Part shown: in pieces, positions 1-4,708 of the stretch
Numbering within the stretch: position 1 is the first letter of the stretch
Layout of the letters: each line of letters begins with the position of its first letter
From: Methylobacter sp.
Lineage (GTDB): Bacteria > Pseudomonadota > Gammaproteobacteria > Methylococcales > Methylomonadaceae
DNA: 6,756 nt
Direction of reading: 5' to 3'
Assembly: GCA_028714995.1 (NCBI GenBank)
Contig: JAQTLI010000158.1
Coordinates: 1 to 6,756, forward strand
Made by a program: the position numbers and the translations under genes
The notes under the pieces: generated by a model
The model's database searches: none
What the model was told of the DNA's origin: nothing
What the model saw: only the letters and a program-made list of their open reading frames with translations

Positions 1-1
1 A

Positions 2-1012
2 ATCTATAAGTTCTGGATCGCATTCGCCAATATTGATGGCTATCGCATTGATACCGTCAAACACATGGAACCCGGGGCTACCCGGTATTTCACCTCGGTC
101 ATCCAGGAGTATGCTCAAAGCCTGGGTAAGGAAAATTTCTATCTGATTGGTGAAATTACAGGCGGTCGGGAATATGCCTTTGATCTAATGGAAACTACCG
201 GACTCAATGCCGCGCTAGGCATTGATGATATTCCGGATCGACTGGACTATCTGGCCAAGGGCTATCGTGATCCGCAATCCTATTTCGGATTGTTCAGAAA
301 TTCAGAGCTGGTCAACAAAAGCTCTCATGTCTGGTATGGCAAGCACGTCGTCACGCTGTTCGACGACCATGATCAGGTTAGGAAAGGAGTAAACAAGGCG
401 CGTTTTTGCGGCGACAAGCAAAACCGCGGTTATGATCATCTTCGTGCCGTGCTTGCGCTCAACCTGACCAGCATGGGTATACCCTGTCTTTTTTACGGTA
501 CGGAACAAGCCTTTGATGGCGCCGGCGATAATGACCGGTACTTACGTGAATGCATGTTTGGCGGTGATTTTGGTTCTCTGCAAAGCAGCCATCGGCATTT
601 CTTCAACGAGGATCACGAAATCTACCGATTCATTGCCGACATTCTTAACATCAGAAAAGGGCATCTGGCATTGCGCAGGGGTCGCCAGTATCTGCGGGAA
701 ATCTCAGCCAGCGGCGATGCGGGAAGCTTTGGCTATCCCCATATGATCGGTGGTCGTATTCTGTCAGTCGTTCCCTGGTCCCGCATCTTCAGTAATCAAG
801 AAATGGTGCTGGCTATCAATACGGATGTTGATCAATCTCGAACCGCCTGGGTAACCATTGACAATAACTTGCACGGGGACAATTCAAAGTTTTTAACCTG
901 TAGCTATTCAACTGACTCCGCACAGATCGGTTCGGAAATTGAGGTTGAAGCCCGAAATGGTAAGGCCGTGCGTTTGACTGTTCCTACGGGCGGATTTGTC
1001 ATCTACAAGTAA
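2..1012 (+). CDS. GH13 (alpha-amylase family) glycoside hydrolase, 5'-truncated
   Basis: This is the C-terminal 336 residues of an enzyme acting on alpha-glucosidic bonds; the frame is open from base 2, so the start lies outside the window. Three hallmark GH13 regions are visible. Region II reads DGYRIDTVKH, with the nucleophile Asp at nt 50-52. Region III reads FYLIGEITGG, with the acid/base Glu at 152-154. Region IV reads LFDDHDQV, with the third Asp at 371-373. The GIPCLFYGTEQAF stretch fits the end of the TIM barrel. The last ~100 residues look like the usual beta-sandwich C domain, ending in GGFVIYK. The catalytic set is complete, so activity is expected, but the subfamily and exact substrate (starch, maltodextrin, trehalose or other) cannot be read from this part. 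Region IV has Asp where many amylases have Asn (NHD). The missing N-terminus hides any signal peptide. A DUF2278 gene follows after 29 nt, suggesting one transcript. Confidence 0.92.
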   Translation: MYKFWIAFANIDGYRIDTVKHMEPGATRYFTSVIQEYAQSLGKENFYLIGEITGGREYAFDLMETTGLNAALGIDDIPDRLDYLAKGYRDPQSYFGLFRNSELVNKSSHVWYGKHVVTLFDDHDQVRKGVNKARFCGDKQNRGYDHLRAVLALNLTSMGIPCLFYGTEQAFDGAGDNDRYLRECMFGGDFGSLQSSHRHFFNEDHEIYRFIADILNIRKGHLALRRGRQYLREISASGDAGSFGYPHMIGGRILSVVPWSRIFSNQEMVLAINTDVDQSRTAWVTIDNNLHGDNSKFLTCSYSTDSAQIGSEIEVEARNGKAVRLTVPTGGFVIYK

Positions 1013-1041
1013 ACCGAATGATATATTTCTGAGGAGGAGTC

Positions 1042-2079
1042 ATGGCACTTAAACAATATGGTGTTCTTAAAGGCAAGGCGATCAATAAAATAATTGGGCA
1101 GGGATCAAGCCCTCATTATGAAGTGCATATTATCGATGATACAACAGACTACCGTATTGCCATTAATGTAAAGTCCAATCTTGCTCCTTCTGAGTTGATG
1201 TATCTTGTCATCGATGATTTTCAGCATCCCATTTTGGATCATCTGGTACATCTGGATAAAGGTTTTACCGCGCTGCAGAGTGCGCCAAACAAAATGGCGC
1301 TGGATTTCATACGCGGCAATCTGTTCGATCCAAGACAAATGCGTCCATTGCCCTATAACGTTCCCGGCCCGGATAATGACCTCAACGAAAAAATAGATGC
1401 TTATGTGCAACGGGCCATTGGTGACGAACGGGCAAGCGTTTACGCATTTGGTGAACGTTGGGGACCTGAAACCGGTGTAAAAGATAAATATTTTGGTTTT
1501 AAGCCTGGAAACGGTATTCATGATATTCACATGAATCAAGGTAACGTCGGTGAGTTTGTCAAGGATGACGGTGTTTGGCAGGACGGTGGGTTACTTTTTC
1601 ATTTCCCGAGTATTGATAAAGTAATTGTCGGTGTTGGTGCAGAGATTTGGCCTGAACAATGGGTCGCCGTTTTTATGGCCTTTCAGTCACAGTGCTGGCA
1701 TACCGACGATCAAACAGGCCATCAACTTCCACAGTGCAAGGAGATTCCTAAAATAGAAGCAAGTGTCCAAATTATAGCGGCGCTGGTCAATCCTGAAGGC
1801 GAAGATTCCAGGCATGAAACAGTGACTTTGATTAACCTCGCTCCAGACACAGTTAATTTATCCGGTTGGTTTATTGCGGATAAAAGTAAAAATCGCTCGC
1901 TTATTAGTAATATGCTGCTTAAACCGGGTGCGACCGGTGTGGTGAGATTGGATGGACAGGGGGCGCAATTAGGTAACAACGGTGGGATCATTACCCTGCT
2001 TGATTCTCAAGGCTTTAAACAACACGGCGTGTCCTATACCAAAGAACAGGCTCTTAGCGGCTGGACCGTTTTGTTTTAA
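1042..2079 (+). CDS. DUF2278 (YukJ-like) protein with C-terminal lamin-tail-like domain
   Basis: A 345-residue protein with two parts. Residues ~1-235 match the DUF2278 family, to which Bacillus YukJ belongs: it opens MALKQYGVLKGKA, and contains FDPRQMRPLPYNVPGPDNDL near 95-114 and the GIHDIHMNQGN block at 158-168, then GGLLFHFP and a WPEQWVAVFMAFQSQ segment. Residues ~243-345 look like a lamin tail domain (Ig-like beta sandwich): ALVNPEGEDSRHETVTLINL, then VNLSGWFIAD, and a final GWTVLF. No signal peptide or membrane segment is seen. The biochemical function of DUF2278 is not established. The conserved His/Asp/Asn block could be a metal or catalytic site, but that is inference. The start is secured by a strong GAGGAGGAG at 1031-1039. 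The 29-nt gap after the amylase-family gene has no terminator, so co-transcription is likely. Confidence 0.88.
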   Translation: MALKQYGVLKGKAINKIIGQGSSPHYEVHIIDDTTDYRIAINVKSNLAPSELMYLVIDDFQHPILDHLVHLDKGFTALQSAPNKMALDFIRGNLFDPRQMRPLPYNVPGPDNDLNEKIDAYVQRAIGDERASVYAFGERWGPETGVKDKYFGFKPGNGIHDIHMNQGNVGEFVKDDGVWQDGGLLFHFPSIDKVIVGVGAEIWPEQWVAVFMAFQSQCWHTDDQTGHQLPQCKEIPKIEASVQIIAALVNPEGEDSRHETVTLINLAPDTVNLSGWFIADKSKNRSLISNMLLKPGATGVVRLDGQGAQLGNNGGIITLLDSQGFKQHGVSYTKEQALSGWTVLF

Positions 2080-2215
2080 ACGGGGGTACAAGTAAGGATA
2101 AACAAGTCACCAGACACAATTCAAGAAGATGGTTGAAAGGGGAAGGGCAAATCTTCCACACATTGAACGCTGGAAGGGGACGTAACATTAGCGGGTGTAT
2201 GTGGTTTGTTTGACC

Positions 2216-2338
2216 ATGACTCGCCACTTGCGTATCAATTTATTTGAGAAGGTCTCCTCCAAGATCAGTTTTAAGCAGAAACGGTTGAAGGCTGCTTGGA
2301 ACAATGACTTTAGGGCGGAAGAGGTGTTAGGCCTATAA
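2216..2338 (+). pseudogene. C-terminal remnant of an ISAs1-like transposase
   Basis: Forty codons read MTRHLRINLFEK, then a Ser/Lys-rich link, then FKQKRLKAAWNNDF and a stop. This resembles, from memory, the end of ISAs1-family (IS4-superfamily DDE) transposases, which typically finish with an ..NLL.. helix followed by KRLKAGWD-like residues and an aromatic pair. The fragment has no catalytic residues. The frame is closed upstream by stops at 2183-2185 and 2189-2191, so no functional transposase is possible; it is a scar and not a gene. No recognisable homology precedes it. The family call rests on about 25 residues and could be wrong; the alternative is a chance ORF. Confidence 0.42.
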
Positions 2339-2357
2339 TTTTAATGCGTTTTCCCTG
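2339..2357 (+). repeat. possible right terminal repeat of the decayed element
   Basis: Directly after the transposase-like stop lies TTTTAATGCGTTTTCCCTG. A terminal inverted repeat is expected at about this distance beyond a transposase stop, and outer ends reading CCCTG (CAGGG on the other strand) are plausible for ISAs1-type elements. No matching left end was found in the window, so this is an inference from position and composition only. A near-copy of its core occurs at 2904-2915. Confidence 0.3.
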
Positions 2358-2418
2358 AGGGTAGATTTTATTTTTATCTGTTGGCTCTTTATGAAAAATA
2401 ATGTGTGGAAGGTGATCT

Positions 2419-2895
2419 ATGTGCAAGTTTAAAGTTAAATGGCTTTTTGTCATCGAGCAGGATTATTTATGGCCATCCGGATTGGCTATTCCAGAAAATG
2501 CCGATTTTTATGATAAAACCGGCGTTAAGCGTTTGGAAATTCGGCAAAACGGCGAGATTAAAGTTTTAAAGGATTATGCATGGGATGGATGTACCCCGAA
2601 GTTTTGCTTACTCGACTTGGTTTTTGGTGTCCCGGATGGGGTTGTTCACGAAAGGACGAAGCAGCCAAAAACTTACTATGCCTCGCTTGTACATGACGCC
2701 TTGTATCAGTTCCTGGATGACGATTTACCATTGAGCCGCAAGGAGGCTGACCTCTGTTTCCTTAGGCTCATGCAAGAGTCCGACTTTGCATTAAGCAAAC
2801 TCTATTATTTTGCAGTACGTTGTTTTGGTGGGATTTTCCGACGTGCAGCAAAACGAATACGCAAGACGCAAGGCAGGAAGCTGGTAATAGTTTAG
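2419..2895 (+). CDS. DUF1353 domain protein
   Basis: A 158-residue soluble, basic-tailed protein matching the small DUF1353 family. Its signature features are present in order: a beta-rich N-terminal half with LKDYAWDGCTPK (50-61), then SLVHDALYQFL (89-99) with the conserved His92-Asp93 and Tyr96, LSRKEADLCFLRLM (105-118) with Arg107 and Asp111, and YYFAVRCFGG (129-138). DUF1353 proteins occur in phages and as scattered bacterial genes; their activity is not established, and the conserved HD...R..AD residues hint at an active or metal site (inference). The ATG is supported by GGAAGG at 2407-2412, 6 nt upstream. The C-terminus (RRAAKRIRKTQGRK) is strongly basic. The gene stands alone, with over 300 nt of gene-free sequence on each side and an insertion sequence scar upstream, which suggests accessory gene status. 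Confidence 0.8.
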   Translation: MCKFKVKWLFVIEQDYLWPSGLAIPENADFYDKTGVKRLEIRQNGEIKVLKDYAWDGCTPKFCLLDLVFGVPDGVVHERTKQPKTYYASLVHDALYQFLDDDLPLSRKEADLCFLRLMQESDFALSKLYYFAVRCFGGIFRRAAKRIRKTQGRKLVIV

Positions 2896-2903
2896 TCGTT
2901 TAT

Positions 2904-2915
2904 ATGCGTTTACCC
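2904..2915 (+). repeat. second copy of ATGCGTTT(T/A)CCC
   Basis: ATGCGTTTACCC, starting 8 nt after the DUF1353 stop, matches ATGCGTTTTCCC at 2344-2355 in 11 of 12 positions and in the same orientation. The two copies bracket the DUF1353 gene. It may be a second element-end scar or a chance match: a 10-nt ATGCGTTTAC also occurs inside a coding region at 4401-4410. Confidence 0.22.
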
Positions 2916-3225
2916 AGTCCTATCAGGTGATTAATTATTACAGGCTGATCCTTCCGGTACCTCTGCACAAATCTACTTAAAAAAATCAAGACCAATCTAA
3001 CCGGCAATTTGCATTCCATGTTCGGATTTAGCGTTTATGACTCAATCAAACAAGCGGATGGAGTCGGAAAAGTTGCCCAAAGATAAGGTCTTGGGATGTC
3101 TTGCGATCATGGCAGTTTATTGTTAGCGGCAGCATTTTTCGGTTTGCCCAAATGGCGGAAGAATAATGTTGCGATCAATGGCGATAAGACTGTAAATTTT
3201 ATTAAATCTGTCAACGCATGCGTAA

Positions 3226-3248
3226 AAATTGGCTTGCTCTGCCAATTT
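3226..3248 (+). repeat. perfect 8-bp inverted repeat, candidate operator
   Basis: AAATTGGC (3226-3233) and GCCAATTT (3241-3248) are exact reverse complements separated by 7 nt. There is no run of T long enough for a rho-independent terminator. The right arm covers most of the putative -35 at 3239-3244, as expected for a repressor or activator site with half-sites about 1.5 helical turns apart. The regulator is unknown. Confidence 0.45.
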
Positions 3249-3268
3249 AACTGTCCAAACGTTACAAT
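3239..3268 (+). promoter_or_regulatory. candidate sigma70 promoter for the phosphatase/hydrolase operon
   Basis: CTGCCA (3239-3244, 4 of 6 matches to TTGACA) and TACAAT (3263-3268, 5 of 6 matches to TATAAT) are separated by 18 nt. The predicted start of transcription near 3275 would leave a leader of about 40 nt before the ATG at 3315. The -35 overlaps the inverted repeat. Read by eye from consensus only. Confidence 0.4.
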
Positions 3269-3314
3269 ATGCTCTGATTTTATTAAGCACAGTCTTTTTC
3301 AAACGAGCATGGAT

Positions 3315-3806
3315 ATGGAAAAAATAAAAGTTCTTTTTGTGTGTATGGGCAATATCTGTCGGTCACCCACTGCTGAAGGCGTCTTTACAAAACTCATCAA
3401 AGAGCAGGGAGTAGATGCGTATTTTGCTGTTGATTCGGCCGGCACGCATGCCCATCATGTTGGCGATGCTCCTGACTTGCGAGCACAAAAGGCAGCTCTC
3501 GATCGGGGGATTGAGTTGATGCATTTGCGGGCCAGAAAAGTCGTCATGGGAGATTTTGAGGATTTCGATTTTTTGCTGGCGATGGATGATGACAATTATT
3601 CAATATTGATTGATGCCTGTCCTGAACAACACAAAGACAAAATTAAATATTTTCTCGAATACGCCCCGCATCTGAATGTACGGGAAGTTCCTGATCCTTA
3701 CTATGGCGGGAAATACGGTTTTGAGAAGGTATTGGATATGGTAGAAGAAGCCTCAGCCGGCTTTCTAAAAACGTTACAGGAAACCGGAGCTATAAAATGG
3801 CAATAG
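3315..3806 (+). CDS. low-molecular-weight protein tyrosine phosphatase
   Basis: A 163-residue cytoplasmic phosphatase of the LMW-PTP family, which removes phosphate from phosphotyrosine (in bacteria often on tyrosine kinases, sometimes arginine phosphate). The signature P-loop CX5R-S is at residues 10-17 (VCMGNICRSPTAEGVF region), with Cys10 as nucleophile and Arg16 binding phosphate. The general-acid motif is VPDPYYGG with Asp127 (nt 3693-3695). FDFLLAMDDDNY is also typical. The start at 3315 gives the family's usual length and begins two residues before the first beta strand. The ATG at 3309 is a close alternative (165 residues). Shine-Dalgarno pairing is weak (GAG at 3305-3307). It is not beside a capsule or exopolysaccharide kinase, so the substrate cannot be deduced. 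Its end overlaps the dienelactone hydrolase-family gene by 10 nt, which implies translational coupling. Confidence 0.93.
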   Translation: MEKIKVLFVCMGNICRSPTAEGVFTKLIKEQGVDAYFAVDSAGTHAHHVGDAPDLRAQKAALDRGIELMHLRARKVVMGDFEDFDFLLAMDDDNYSILIDACPEQHKDKIKYFLEYAPHLNVREVPDPYYGGKYGFEKVLDMVEEASAGFLKTLQETGAIKWQ

Positions 3807-4516
3807 TATCAAATACCGTAGGATATACGGATGGTGATGTGTTATTGGAAGCTTTTTTTGCTTTTGACGATTCATTTTCAGATCGAAGGCCAGCTGTTTT
3901 AATTAATCATGCCTGGGGTGGAAGAGATGATTTTGTTGCAGAGAAAGCCAAAAAACTCGCAGCCTTGGGTTATTTCGGCTTTGCGGTAGATATGTACGGA
4001 AAAGGTGTTTTAGGTTCAAGTCCTGAAGAAAATGCAAAGCTCATGCAGCCGCTTATGGATGATCGGGTAATGCTGCAACAGCGTATGAAGGCTGCGCTTT
4101 ATGCAGTGAGGCTTCTGCCTTGGGTTGATGACAGTAAAATTGCTGCGATTGGCTTTTGTTTTGGCGGTTTGTGTTCGCTTGATCTGGCAAGAACAGGCGC
4201 CGACCTGAAGGGTGTGGTCAGTTTTCACGGCTTGCTGGGCGCACCGGATAATACGCAAGACAATGCTATCAAGGCCAAGGTTTTGGCCCTTCATGGTCAT
4301 GATGATCCTTTAGTTCCTGTTGAGCAAGTGATTGCCTTCGAACAGGAAATGACGAAGGCAGGCGCGGACTGGCAACTGCATACTTATGGTAATACGATGC
4401 ATGCGTTTACTAATCCTGTGGCTAATGATCCGACATTTGGCACGGTCTATCAGTCCGATGCAGACAGACGGTCATGGATAGCAATGAAAAACTTTTTAAT
4501 CGAAATTTTCGTTTAA
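3797..4516 (+). CDS. dienelactone hydrolase family protein
   Basis: A 239-residue alpha/beta-hydrolase of the dienelactone hydrolase (carboxymethylenebutenolidase-like) family, close to the typical ~235 residues. The triad is readable: nucleophile Cys121 in GFCFGG, Asp170 in HGHDDPLVP, and His202 in TMHAFTNP, nearly the same positions as in the classic Pseudomonas enzyme (123/171/202). The oxyanion-side segment INHAWGGRDDF (36-46) and VDMYGKG (64-70) are also typical. No signal peptide, so cytoplasmic. Many members outside chlorocatechol pathways have unknown substrates; no aromatic degradation genes are nearby, so a general ester/lactone hydrolase role is safer than the pathway name. The ATG lies inside the phosphatase gene (10-nt overlap) with GGAG at 3786-3789, 7 nt upstream. 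No clear terminator follows. Confidence 0.92.
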   Translation: MAIVSNTVGYTDGDVLLEAFFAFDDSFSDRRPAVLINHAWGGRDDFVAEKAKKLAALGYFGFAVDMYGKGVLGSSPEENAKLMQPLMDDRVMLQQRMKAALYAVRLLPWVDDSKIAAIGFCFGGLCSLDLARTGADLKGVVSFHGLLGAPDNTQDNAIKAKVLALHGHDDPLVPVEQVIAFEQEMTKAGADWQLHTYGNTMHAFTNPVANDPTFGTVYQSDADRRSWIAMKNFLIEIFV

Positions 4517-4536
4517 TTTTTAAAGCATCAACACCT

Positions 4537-4565
4537 TCGACTCCCTATCGACAATTTGTTATAAT
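4537..4565 (+). promoter_or_regulatory. candidate sigma70 promoter of gyrA
   Basis: A perfect TATAAT at 4560-4565 is preceded, with a 17-nt spacer, by TCGACT at 4537-4542 (4 of 6 matches to TTGACA). Transcription would start near 4572 and give a leader of about 120 nt before gyrA. The perfect -10 with weaker -35 would suit the relaxation-stimulated type of promoter known for gyrase genes, but that behaviour is inference. Confidence 0.6.
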
Positions 4566-4618
4566 CTTTAAGTTATTCATTATCATGTAGTCTCACTTAA
4601 TACATAGGGACTAGGATT

Positions 4619-4708
4619 ATGTGCGTTTATTTAGTAAAGAAATCATGCCGGCATGGGTTGTTTACCGGTATTCATGTGTATATAGGGATCAATGTCAAAC
4701 TTCGCTAA
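4619..4708 (+). CDS. possible 29-codon upstream ORF in the gyrA leader
   Basis: An ATG at 4619 with AGGGA at 4606-4610 (8-nt spacing) opens a 29-codon frame beginning MCVYLVKKSC and ending at TAA 4706-4708, which is 17 nt inside gyrA in another frame. Its ribosome site looks at least as good as that of gyrA (AGGGA 4684-4688, only 3 nt from the ATG), so translation of the small frame could deliver or block ribosomes at the gyrA start. The peptide resembles nothing I recognise. It may be a chance ORF in an AT-rich leader. Confidence 0.25.
   Translation: MCVYLVKKSCRHGLFTGIHVYIGINVKLR
4644..4671 (+). repeat. palindrome and alternative hairpin in gyrA leader
   Basis: CATGCCGGCATG (4644-4655) is a perfect 12-bp palindrome. 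In RNA, ATGCCGG (4645-4651) could instead pair with CCGGTAT (4665-4671), including one G-U pair, around a 13-nt loop. Both structures sit just upstream of the gyrA ribosome site. It could be a protein-binding site, a translation-modulating hairpin, or fortuitous. Confidence 0.35.

Larger units (their letters stand above)
2080..2418. other. gene-poor stretch with insertion sequence scar
   Basis: These 339 nt separate the DUF2278 gene from the DUF1353 gene. No intact gene and no clear rho-independent terminator were found. The right half holds a transposase-like C-terminal fragment and a possible element end, listed separately. The left half (2080-2215) has stops in the transposase frame at 2183-2185 and 2189-2191 and only trivial ORFs, one of 18 codons at 2129-2185, so it looks like decayed or non-coding DNA. 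A good Shine-Dalgarno (GGAAGG, 2407-2412) closes the stretch. I could not pick a convincing promoter for the downstream gene. Confidence 0.6.
2896..3314. other. long intergenic stretch before the phosphatase gene
   Basis: About 420 nt without a recognisable gene. An open frame continuous with the phosphatase extends back to 3096, but that N-terminal extension resembles no known domain and would cover the palindromes and promoter described separately, so I treat it as non-coding. Short ORFs such as the one from 3058 (22 codons) are not recognisable. No strong terminator for the DUF1353 gene was seen. The last 100 nt are AT-rich and hold the regulatory candidates. Confidence 0.6.

Noticed and set aside
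1105..1539. 144-codon open frame on the - strand
   Set aside because: It lies wholly inside the DUF2278 coding region, has no recognisable domain and is explained as antisense shadow.
1957..1971. CAGGGGGCGCAATTA as a left end matching the putative element end at 2339-2357
   Set aside because: It lies inside the intact lamin-tail-like domain, the match is imperfect, and an insertion there would have disrupted the gene.
2129..2185. 18-codon ORF starting MVERGRANLP
   Set aside because: Very short, with no recognisable similarity and no evident ribosome site.
3096..3314. 73-residue N-terminal extension of the phosphatase in the same open frame
   Set aside because: It matches no domain or signal peptide, covers the palindromes and predicted promoter, and would make the protein far longer than the family norm.
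4016..4300. 94-codon - strand open frame
   Set aside because: Antisense to the dienelactone hydrolase-family gene with no domain features.
4401..4410. ATGCGTTTAC as a third copy of the 12-mer
   Set aside because: It encodes part of the conserved catalytic His segment of the hydrolase and loses the match after 10 nt.
4501..4511. CGAAATTTTCG hairpin as a terminator of the hydrolase gene
   Set aside because: The stem is 5 bp, AT-rich with almost no loop, and lies within the last codons, so it is too weak to call.
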